A stretch of 6,162 nt of DNA from Oscillospiraceae bacterium (GTDB lineage Bacteria > Bacillota_A > Clostridia > Oscillospirales > Ruminococcaceae): positions 1-6,162 of the forward strand of contig CAAFWX010000027.1 of the NCBI GenBank assembly GCA_900766795.1. Reading direction: 5' to 3'. Below, piece after piece: positions 1 to 5,569 of this stretch. The position numbers were made by a program, and so were the translations under genes. Every line of letters begins with the position of its first letter. The first letter of the stretch is position 1. The notes beneath the pieces are model-generated. The model ran no database searches. It saw only the letters and a program-made list of their open reading frames with translations, and had not been told where the DNA came from.

Positions 1-677
1 TTCTTGACCGCGCGAGCAGCTATATCGGCACGCTGATTGACGATTTGGTGACAAAGGGCTGCTCGGAGCCTTACCGTATGATGACTTCAAGGAGCGAATA
101 CCGTCTGATTTTACGGCAGGATAACGCGCCCGACAGGCTGCTTTCAATCGGGCATGATGTTGGGCTTGTATCTGACGAGCGTTTTGCAAAATTCAATGCA
201 GATTGCGAACAGCTTCGCGCGGAGATGGAGCGCATTAAATCGGTAACAATTCATGCGACAGAGAAAGTGAATGAACTTCTTGTCAGAAAGGGTTCTTCGC
301 CAATCACCGCGGGAGTTAAGCTGATTGAACTGCTGAAAAGACCTCAGCTTGACTATACTGATTTTGCTGAATTTGATAAGGATAGACCTGCTTTGAAATA
401 TTCTCTGGTAAATAAGCTGGAAATTGAACTGAAATATTCGGGTTATATCAAGATTCAGCAGGAACAGATTGAGAAAATGCGAAAGCTGGAGGAAAAGCTG
501 CTTCCGCAGGATATTGACTACAAAACAATCAAGGGGCTGCGCCTTGAAGCACAGGAGAAGCTGAATAAACACAAGCCGCTGAATGTCGGGCAGGCAGGGC
601 GAATTTCGGGCGTAAATCCCGCAGATGTTTCTGTGCTTTTGATTTGGCTTGCAGGAAAGGGTGAGAATAATGGATGA
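1..677 (+). CDS. mnmG: tRNA U34 carboxymethylaminomethyl synthesis enzyme MnmG, C-terminal part (5' end outside window)
   Basis: This is the FAD-dependent subunit of the cytoplasmic MnmE–MnmG complex, which modifies the wobble uridine (cmnm5U34) of several tRNAs. The reading frame enters at base 3 and gives 224 visible residues, roughly the last third of a protein usually near 620–630 residues. The FAD-binding N-terminus lies outside the window. Visible residues 8–19 (IGTLIDDLVTKG) and 22–46 (EPYR, TSRSEYR, RQDN, then DRL) are the conserved core of the family. Residues 178–213, including GLR and AGRISGVNPADVSVLL, match the conserved C-terminal helical domain that contacts MnmE and tRNA. The stop codon overlaps the start of rsmG by 8 bases, so the two are translationally coupled. 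Nothing looks broken. The family call is near certain; the promoter is not in the window. Confidence 0.97.
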   Translation, partial: LDRASSYIGTLIDDLVTKGCSEPYRMMTSRSEYRLILRQDNAPDRLLSIGHDVGLVSDERFAKFNADCEQLRAEMERIKSVTIHATEKVNELLVRKGSSPITAGVKLIELLKRPQLDYTDFAEFDKDRPALKYSLVNKLEIELKYSGYIKIQQEQIEKMRKLEEKLLPQDIDYKTIKGLRLEAQEKLNKHKPLNVGQAGRISGVNPADVSVLLIWLAGKGENNG

Positions 678-1371
678 CAGAATCGGATATGTTGTAAAAC
701 GCTTTGCGGACGCGGATATTTCTATAACCTCCGAGCAGGCTGAAAAATACGTTACTTTGTGTGATTTCATGGTGGAGTACAACCGAAATGTCAATCTCAC
801 TGCTATTACCGAATTTGAAGAGGTTGTTATGAAGCACTTTATCGATAGTGTGCTTCCGTTCGCCATGATTGATATTAAACAGGGCGCTTCCTTTATTGAT
901 GTCGGAACAGGCGCGGGTTTTCCTTCGCTTCCGCTGCTGATTTATCGCCCCGACCTTAAGGGCACGCTGTGCGACAGCTTGCAGAAGCGGTGCACTTACC
1001 TTGAACTGGCTTGCAAGAAAATTGGAGTGAATGCGGAGATTATTCATGCGCGCAGCGAGGAACTCGGGAGAAAGAAGCGCGAATGTTTCGATTTCTCGAC
1101 CGCAAGGGCGGTTGCCGCTATGCCTGTGCTTTCGGAATATTGTATTCCTTTTGTTAAGCGGGGCGGCTGGTTTATTGCTCTCAAATCGGTAAATGAAGAT
1201 GTGCAGTCAGCAGAGGGAGCTGTTAAGCTTCTTGGCGGCAGTATTGAGCAGGTTCGTGACTATAAACTCCCAAATGGTGACGACAGGCGGCTTGTTGTCG
1301 TGAAAAAAATATCGCAAACTCCGACAAAATACCCCAGAAGTTCAGCTAACATTGCAAAGAAGCCGCTTTAA
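670..1371 (+). CDS. rsmG: 16S rRNA (guanine527-N7)-methyltransferase RsmG (GidB)
   Basis: RsmG uses S-adenosylmethionine to make m7G527 in the 530 loop of 16S rRNA; in known species its loss gives low-level streptomycin resistance. The 233-residue product is of normal length. NLTAI (42–46) and HFIDS (56–60) are family signatures. FIDVGTGAGFP (75–85) is the SAM-binding motif I of the Rossmann fold. DFSTARAVA (141–149) and the GGWFIALK strand (165–172) follow as expected. The end, KYPRSSANIAKKPL, is the usual RsmG tail. I chose the ATG at 670, not the in-frame TTG at 649, because AGGAAAGGGTG lies just upstream and MDDRIGYV is a plausible start. It overlaps mnmG by 8 bases, the classic gidA–gidB pairing. 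The stop codon sits in the loop of an intrinsic terminator. Confidence 0.96.
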   Translation: MDDRIGYVVKRFADADISITSEQAEKYVTLCDFMVEYNRNVNLTAITEFEEVVMKHFIDSVLPFAMIDIKQGASFIDVGTGAGFPSLPLLIYRPDLKGTLCDSLQKRCTYLELACKKIGVNAEIIHARSEELGRKKRECFDFSTARAVAAMPVLSEYCIPFVKRGGWFIALKSVNEDVQSAEGAVKLLGGSIEQVRDYKLPNGDDRRLVVVKKISQTPTKYPRSSANIAKKPL

Positions 1372-1384
1372 TGCGGCTTTTTTT
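1360..1384 (+). terminator. Intrinsic terminator of the mnmG–rsmG unit, overlapping the rsmG stop
   Basis: AAGCCGC (1360–1366) pairs perfectly with GCGGCTT (1373–1379) around the loop TTTAAT, and a seven-T run covers 1378–1384. The rsmG stop codon TAA (1369–1371) lies in the loop, so the upstream arm is still coding sequence. This separates the mnmG–rsmG transcript from noc. Confidence 0.88.
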
Positions 1385-1428
1385 GTTGCAGAAATGCGGT
1401 TTTTGTCGGGAAATGCGATATAATCTTG

Positions 1429-1457
1429 TGGATATTATTTCCTGCTGATGGTATAAT
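1429..1457 (+). promoter_or_regulatory. Candidate sigma-A promoter of noc (extended −10)
   Basis: A perfect TATAAT at 1452–1457 is preceded by TG at 1449–1450, giving the extended −10 form TGnTATAAT. Seventeen bases further up is TGGATA (1429–1434), a 4/6 match to TTGACA. Transcription would start near 1464 and leave a leader of about 42 bases, ending in the strong GGGGAGG (1491–1497) eight bases before the noc ATG. A second perfect TATAAT at 1419–1424 has no convincing −35 element. The −35 overlaps a near-match to a DnaA box (1427–1435). Confidence 0.62.
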
Positions 1458-1505
1458 CAAAACATAGAAACCGGCCAACTGGCTTATCGTGGGGAGGATA
1501 CATAT

Positions 1506-2339
1506 ATGACAGGATTTATAAAACACAGAGAACCGACACAGAAAATTGTTATGCTTGAAACTGCGCTTTTGCGCCCGAACAGGTCACAACCTCGAAAGGA
1601 GTTTGACGAATGCGCTTTGCGGCAGCTTTCGGACAGTATAAAAGAAAATGGAATGCTCCAGCCGGTGTGCGTCAGAAAAAATGGCGCATTGTACGAGATT
1701 ATCAGCGGCGAAAGAAGAACCCGTGCAGCTAAGCTTGCGGGTTTGTGTGAGATTCCGTGCATTGTCATGAATGTGGACGACGAAAAGTCGGCTGTTCTGG
1801 CACTAATTGAAAACATTCAGAGAAAGAATTTGAACTACTTTGAGGAAGCACTTGCTATTGAGAAGCTGATTTCGGTCTACGGTCTTACTCAGGAAACCGC
1901 CGCAGAGCGGCTCGGAAAGGCACAAAGCACTATCGCAAACAAGCTTCGTCTGCTGCGTTTTTCCGATGAGGAAAGAAGCTTACTTTCCTCGGAGAACATT
2001 TCAGAGCGCCAAGCGCGTGCTTTGATTCGCATTTCAGATGAATCGCTTCGCATGCGCACTCTTCAAAAGGTTGTCGAGAAGAAACTCAACCTTGAACAAA
2101 CTGAGAAACTTGTTGCGGACATTATTGAGGAGAAACCCTTAACAACGCGGGAGAAGCATACCACAGGCAAAATGAAAAAGCTCATGAAGCAGTTTCCTCA
2201 GCCTCCGCGCCTCTATATGAATTCCATAAACAACTTGATAAAGCAGATGAGAGACGCCAAAATTCCCTGCGAAACGCAGAGCGAGAAGAAAGATGGCTAT
2301 TACGAATACATAATCAGATTTCCTGTTTCTGCTGTATAA
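1506..2339 (+). CDS. noc: Nucleoid occlusion protein Noc (ParB-family CTPase clamp)
   Basis: Noc binds dispersed NBS sites on the chromosome and, in Bacillus, tethers that DNA to the membrane to block septum assembly over the nucleoid. The 277-residue product has the ParB/Noc order: N-terminal CTP-binding domain with PNRSQPR (24–30), GERRTRAA (68–75) and ENIQR (102–106); a helix-turn-helix region at about 127–150 with KAQSTIANKLRLL; and a C-terminal dimerisation region with YMNSINNL (237–244) and YEYIIRFP (266–273), which resembles the Bacillus Noc end. Q140, K146, R151 and R168 fit the Noc rather than ParB pattern at the DNA-specificity positions. The position between rsmG and soj is the classical one. 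Only about 13 residues precede the core, so the Bacillus-type membrane-targeting helix looks reduced. The start is well supported by the RBS; in-frame sequence upstream shows no better one. Confidence 0.92.
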   Translation: MTGFIKHREPTQKIVMLETALLRPNRSQPRKEFDECALRQLSDSIKENGMLQPVCVRKNGALYEIISGERRTRAAKLAGLCEIPCIVMNVDDEKSAVLALIENIQRKNLNYFEEALAIEKLISVYGLTQETAAERLGKAQSTIANKLRLLRFSDEERSLLSSENISERQARALIRISDESLRMRTLQKVVEKKLNLEQTEKLVADIIEEKPLTTREKHTTGKMKKLMKQFPQPPRLYMNSINNLIKQMRDAKIPCETQSEKKDGYYEYIIRFPVSAV

Positions 2340-2356
2340 TTCTGCCGTAAAGCAGC

Positions 2357-2372
2357 TGTTCCACGTGGAACT
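2357..2372. other. parS: parS-like ParB loading site 1
   Basis: TGTTCCACGTGGAACT is a 16-base palindrome that fails only at its outermost base pair. It fits the parS family (TGTTtCACGTGaAACA in Bacillus, with C/G variants at the arms) and keeps the invariant CACGTG centre. The position between noc and soj-parB is typical, since primary parS sites cluster near the origin. I found no other CACGTG in the window. Confidence 0.88.
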
Positions 2373-2391
2373 TTTCGAGATGTGTCGAAAA
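2372..2391. repeat. Seven-base inverted repeat between the two parS-like sites
   Basis: TTTTCGA (2372–2378) and TCGAAAA (2385–2391) form perfect arms around the loop GATGTG. It sits almost exactly midway between the two parS-like palindromes, and its arms would form the top of the long RNA hairpin that joins them. Confidence 0.8.
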
Positions 2392-2415
2392 ATGTTCCAT
2401 GTGGAACATTTTTTT
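2388..2415 (+). terminator. Intrinsic terminator of noc, built from parS-like site 2
   Basis: The arms of parS-like site 2, extended by flanking A and T bases (2388–2392 with 2409–2413), make a hairpin with a tight ATGT loop, followed by TTTTTTT at 2409–2415. It stands about 50 bases after the noc stop and before the soj promoter. An alternative, longer hairpin pairs the two parS-like sites (2357–2408) and ends at the same T tract. Confidence 0.75.
2393..2408. other. parS: parS-like site 2 with altered centre
   Basis: TGTTCCATGTGGAACA has perfect seven-base arms (TGTTCCA/TGGAACA), but its centre is TG instead of the palindromic CG, so CACGTG becomes CATGTG. The centre lies 36 bases from that of site 1. 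It may be a weaker ParB site. It also forms the stem of the terminator that follows, which may explain its retention or its drift. Confidence 0.72.
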
Positions 2416-2457
2416 ATAAGAATTATTTAGAAATAACGATTTTTTATGAAAAAAGGC

Positions 2458-2486
2458 TTTATTTTTATTATAAGGTGTGATATAAT
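2458..2486 (+). promoter_or_regulatory. Candidate sigma-A promoter of soj-parB (extended −10), with AT-rich upstream DNA
   Basis: TGATATAAT at 2478–2486 is a perfect extended −10. The best −35 at 17-base spacing is TTTATT (2458–2463), only a 3/6 match. The stretch 2409–2470 is very AT-rich and could act as an UP element; it also holds the dyad TTATTTAGAAATAA (2423–2436). Transcription would begin near 2493, just before AAAGGGGGA (2502–2510), the RBS of soj. The parS-like sites lie about 80 bases upstream, within reach of ParB spreading. Confidence 0.65.
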
Positions 2487-2516
2487 ATAAGTAGTTTGTG
2501 AAAAGGGGGAATATTA

Positions 2517-3305
2517 ATGAGTATCGTAATCGGCGTTGTAAATCAGAAAGGCGGCGTTGGAAAAACCACCACCTCTGTGAATATTGCCGCCGGTCTGGGC
2601 ACTCTCGGAAGAAAAGTGCTTCTGATTGACTTCGACCCGCAGGGCAATGCGACAACAGGATTCGGTATAAAGAAAAAAACGCTGGATGTTACTACATATG
2701 ATGTTGTTATGGGCGAGCGCAGACCGCAGGACGCTATCATTCCGACCAGATATAAAAATGTGTCTATACTTCCTGCAACAAACCAGCTTTGTGCGGCTGA
2801 GCAGCAGCTTTTCGGTATGGAAAATCGCTCAACGCAGTTAAGAAAGGCTGTGTTGCAGATTAGAGATGACTACGACATAATCATTGTGGATTGCCTGCCG
2901 TCTTTGGGCATTCTGGCGACAAACGCGCTGCTGGCGGTGGACACAATTATTGTTCCTATGACCTGTGAGCATTTTGCTCTCGAGGGACTTGCGCAGCTTA
3001 TGCAGACGGTGAAATCTGTTAAGAAAAAAGCAAACCCGAACCTCACTATCATGGGTATTGTATTTACCATGCTGGACAAGCGTCTGCTTGCAAGCAACGA
3101 AATCATGCGTGAGATAAAGCGCAGCTTTGACAGCAGCGTGCTGTTCAAGACAGAGATTCCGAGAAACGTGCGAATTTCCGAGGCTCAGAGCAACGGCGAG
3201 CCGATAATGTACTACGACAAGAACTCTAAGGGCGCAGACGCATACAAGAGATTGTCAAAGGAAATTTTGGACAAGTGCCGCGAAATGGAGAAGAAAAATG
3301 GCTAA
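2517..3305 (+). CDS. soj: Chromosome-partitioning ATPase Soj/ParA
   Basis: This is a deviant Walker ATPase that dimerises on ATP, binds nucleoid DNA and is stimulated by ParB; in Bacillus it also controls DnaA. At 262 residues it is of typical chromosomal ParA length. The deviant Walker A motif KGGVGKTT lies at 11–18, with the signature lysine K11. LIDFDPQGN (36–44) is motif A'. IIIVDCLPSLG (121–131) holds Walker B D125; the more usual DCPPSLG has a second proline where L127 stands. EIPRNVRISEA (213–223) and YDKNSKGADAY (233–243) are the usual C-terminal landmarks. The ATG follows a GGGGGA RBS by six bases. The stop overlaps the parB start by 8 bases, which implies coupled expression. There is no N-terminal DNA-binding extension as in plasmid ParA type Ia. 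Confidence 0.96.
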   Translation: MSIVIGVVNQKGGVGKTTTSVNIAAGLGTLGRKVLLIDFDPQGNATTGFGIKKKTLDVTTYDVVMGERRPQDAIIPTRYKNVSILPATNQLCAAEQQLFGMENRSTQLRKAVLQIRDDYDIIIVDCLPSLGILATNALLAVDTIIVPMTCEHFALEGLAQLMQTVKSVKKKANPNLTIMGIVFTMLDKRLLASNEIMREIKRSFDSSVLFKTEIPRNVRISEAQSNGEPIMYYDKNSKGADAYKRLSKEILDKCREMEKKNG

Positions 3306-4155
3306 TAAGAGAACAAAAGGCAGCTTCATGGACCTGCTGGACGATAACGTTATCGAAAACAGCGAAGGCTCTACCACTCTCCGAATCAGCGATATTGAAC
3401 CAAACATCGACCAGCCCCGAAAGGACTTCGACAAGGACGCGCTTGCACAGCTTGCGGATTCAATTAACAAGCACGGCGTTCTCCAGCCGCTGATTGTACG
3501 CTCGCTTTCTTCGGGCGGATATCAGATAATCGCGGGCGAAAGACGTTGGCGCGCAGCTAAAATGGCGGGACTTTCAGAGGTGCCCGTTATCATTCGCGAT
3601 GATATTCGCGACGAGCAGATTATGCAGATTGCGCTGATTGAGAATCTCCAGCGCGAGAATCTGAATCCCATTGAAGAGGCTCGCGGGTACAAGGTGCTGA
3701 TGGAAAACTACCACATGACGCAGGACGAGCTTGCACAGGTGATTGGAAAGGCGCGTTCCTCTATTGCGAACAGCGTGAGTTTGCTCAATCTTCCCTATGG
3801 CGTCATGGATTTGCTCCAGAAAGGCGAGCTTACTGCGGGTCACTGCAAGGCGCTCAAGGCAATAAAGGATACCGCTTTGATGACGGAGGTTGCTTCCCGT
3901 GCGGCAAACGGAGAACTGTCCGTCCGTCAGATTGAAGCGATTGCGAAGCGTGAAGCAGAGCGTATTCGCGAGGAGGAAGAACAAAAGCAGATTACTCCGC
4001 GCGTAACATATTACACCGAGGTAGAAGTAAGCCTTGCGGAATCTCTCGGAACAAAGGTTAAGATTGCCGAGGGCAAGCGGGGGAATACCCTTCAGATAAG
4101 CTTCTCGGACGAGGAACAGCTTAAAGGAATACTTAAGCACTTTTTAGACGACTAA
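3298..4155 (+). CDS. parB: Chromosome-partitioning protein ParB (Spo0J)
   Basis: ParB loads at parS and slides along DNA as a CTP-dependent clamp. It recruits SMC in known Firmicutes and stimulates the Soj ATPase. The 285-residue protein has the CTP-binding motifs GERRWRAAK (80–88) and ENLQREN (115–121). Its helix-turn-helix region runs from about 140 to 163 with [13 protein letters not shown], then GHCKAL (181–186). An acidic and basic linker (about 216–230) leads to a C-terminal dimerisation domain (about 238–285). R153, S159, N164 and G181 occupy the DNA-specificity positions and look ParB-like, not Noc-like. The N-terminal peptide that activates ParA, usually GLGKGLDALF, is diverged to KGSFMDLL (7–14). 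The ATG lies within the end of soj behind GGAGAAG, supporting this start. Confidence 0.95.
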   Translation: MANKRTKGSFMDLLDDNVIENSEGSTTLRISDIEPNIDQPRKDFDKDALAQLADSINKHGVLQPLIVRSLSSGGYQIIAGERRWRAAKMAGLSEVPVIIRDDIRDEQIMQIALIENLQRENLNPIEEARGYKVLMENYHMTQDELAQVIGKARSSIANSVSLLNLPYGVMDLLQKGELTAGHCKALKAIKDTALMTEVASRAANGELSVRQIEAIAKREAERIREEEEQKQITPRVTYYTEVEVSLAESLGTKVKIAEGKRGNTLQISFSDEEQLKGILKHFLDD

Positions 4156-4160
4156 TTCGG

Positions 4161-4176
4161 ATATTTCCGAAAATAT
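4161..4176. repeat. Near-perfect 16-base palindrome between parB and serS
   Basis: ATATTTCCGAAAATAT is symmetrical except at one base pair. It overlaps a 5-base-pair hairpin, TTCGG (4156–4160) with CCGAA (4167–4171), that starts right after the parB stop. No T tract follows, so it is not an obvious terminator, and serS may be read through from the soj promoter. It could be a weak operator or chance in AT-rich DNA. Confidence 0.4.
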
Positions 4177-4202
4177 ACAATTATTTACAGGAAGGCAAAA
4201 CA

Positions 4203-5495
4203 ATGATAGACATTAAATTTCTCAGAGAAAACCCCGAAGCAGTAAAGGAAAACATCAGAAAGAAGTTTCAGGACCAGAAGCTTCCGCTTGTGGATGAGGT
4301 AATTGAGCTTGACGCAGAGCTTCGCAAGACAAAGCAGCGCGTTGAGTCGCTGCGTGCAGACAGAAACCGTATCTCCAAGGAGATTGGCGGCTATATGGCA
4401 AAGGGCGAGAAGGACAAGGCAGAGGAAGCAAAGGCTCAGGTTAAGGCTTTCGCCGACGAGATGGCTGAGCTTGACAAAAAGGAAGCCGAGCTTGAGGAGC
4501 GCCTGACTAAGATTATGATGACGATTCCGAACATCATCGACCCCTCTGTGCCCATCGGTAAGGACGACAGCGAGAATGTCGAGATAAAGCGCTACGGCGA
4601 GCCTGTTGTTCCGGATTTCGAGGTGCCCTACCACTCCGAGATTATGGAGAGCATGGACGGAATTGACCTTGACTCCGCGAGAAAGGTTGCCGGAAACGGC
4701 TTCTACTACCTCATGGGCGATATCGCAAGACTTCACTCCGCGGTAATTTCCTATGCAAGAGATTTCATGATTGACCGCGGCTTCACCTACTGCATTCCGC
4801 CTTTCATGATTCGCTCCAACGTTGTTACCGGCGTTATGAGCTTTGCGGAGATGGACGCAATGATGTACAAGATTGAGGGCGAGGACCTCTATCTTATCGG
4901 CACCTCCGAGCACTCCATGATTGGCAAGTTCATCGACACCATAAACGACGAGGACAGCCTGCCGAGAACTCTCACTTCCTATTCTCCCTGCTTCCGCAAG
5001 GAAAAGGGCGCACACGGAATTGAGGAGCGCGGTGTGTACAGAATCCACCAGTTTGAGAAGCAGGAGATGATTGTTGTCTGCAAGCCGGAGGACTCCGCAA
5101 TGTGGTTCGACAAGCTGTGGCAGAATACCGTTGACCTGTTCAGAAGCATGGATATTCCCGTAAGAACGATTGAGTGTTGCTCGGGTGACCTCGCAGACCT
5201 TAAGGTAAAGAGCTATGACGTTGAGGCATGGTCGCCCCGTCAGAAGAAGTACTTTGAGGTAGGCTCCTGCTCTAACCTCGGTGACGCGCAGGCTCGCCGT
5301 CTTAAGATAAGAGTAAAGGGCAAGGACGGGCAGAACTACTTTGCTCATACCCTGAACAACACTGTGGTTGCTCCTCCCAGAATGCTTATTGCATTCCTCG
5401 AGAACAACCTCAACGCTGACGGCACAGTGAACATTCCCGAGGTTCTCAGACCCTACATGGGCGGCAAGGACAAAATCGGCACTCCCAAGGCGTAA
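4203..5495 (+). CDS. serS: Seryl-tRNA synthetase, class II
   Basis: SerRS charges tRNA-Ser, and serves tRNA-Sec where selenocysteine is made. The 430-residue product has the standard layout. An N-terminal helical arm, strongly charged over about 30–105, is the antiparallel coiled coil that grips the long variable arm of tRNA-Ser. The class II core follows. Motif 1 ends at P200. The serine-binding loop is TSE (234–236), commonly TAE in the family. Motif 2 spans about 263–289 with CFRKEKGA and HQFEKQEM. Motif 3 spans about 382–400 with HTLNNT and PPR (R393). PEVLRPYMGG near the end is the usual tail. Motif 3 differs from the E. coli/Bacillus HTLNGSGLA form. AGGAAGG (4189–4195) lies seven bases before the ATG. 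No T-box leader fits in the 47-base gap after parB, so tRNA-sensing control is absent here. Confidence 0.97.
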   Translation: MIDIKFLRENPEAVKENIRKKFQDQKLPLVDEVIELDAELRKTKQRVESLRADRNRISKEIGGYMAKGEKDKAEEAKAQVKAFADEMAELDKKEAELEERLTKIMMTIPNIIDPSVPIGKDDSENVEIKRYGEPVVPDFEVPYHSEIMESMDGIDLDSARKVAGNGFYYLMGDIARLHSAVISYARDFMIDRGFTYCIPPFMIRSNVVTGVMSFAEMDAMMYKIEGEDLYLIGTSEHSMIGKFIDTINDEDSLPRTLTSYSPCFRKEKGAHGIEERGVYRIHQFEKQEMIVVCKPEDSAMWFDKLWQNTVDLFRSMDIPVRTIECCSGDLADLKVKSYDVEAWSPRQKKYFEVGSCSNLGDAQARRLKIRVKGKDGQNYFAHTLNNTVVAPPRMLIAFLENNLNADGTVNIPEVLRPYMGGKDKIGTPKA

Positions 5496-5512
5496 AATCT
5501 AACCGGTTGAAT

Positions 5513-5569
5513 TGTAATTTTGAAAAGGGTGGGATAATTACAATCTGTAAATTACAAAGAAAATTTACA
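5513..5569. promoter_or_regulatory. Cluster of TGTAA/TTACA half-sites, possible operator
   Basis: TGTAA occurs at 5513–5517 and 5546–5550, and TTACA at 5538–5542, 5552–5556 and 5565–5569. TGTAAATTACA (5546–5556) is a palindrome around one central base. Paired TTACA/TGTAA half-sites are known operators for BlaI/MecI/CopY-type repressors, but no regulator gene is visible here, so the assignment is tentative. The motif overlaps the stem-loop, and one explanation may exclude the other. Confidence 0.35.

Noticed and set aside
649..669. Earlier TTG start for rsmG adding MQERVRI
   Set aside because: The added codons coincide with the RBS-like AGGAAAGGGTG, which serves the ATG at 670. The family N-terminus fits the later start.
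144..1047. Overlapping − strand frames opposite mnmG and rsmG
   Set aside because: They are mirror frames of two clear conserved genes, with no family features.
2409..2490. AT-rich stretch considered as an origin unwinding region
   Set aside because: There are no DnaA boxes beside it. In this gene order oriC is expected near dnaA/rpmH, further upstream of mnmG. It is better read as terminator tail and promoter upstream DNA.
3574..4140. − strand frame opposite parB
   Set aside because: It is a shadow of parB and shows no domain or independent signals.
4156..4202. T-box riboswitch ahead of serS
   Set aside because: The gap is 47 bases, far too short for a T-box leader, and has no terminator or AGGGTGG-type T-box core.
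4185..5348. Long open frame (387 codons) on the − strand opposite serS
   Set aside because: It lies wholly against the unambiguous serS gene. Its translation is low in complexity and rich in Leu and Val, as expected from codon bias on the other strand. It shows no recognisable motif and no supporting RBS was noted.
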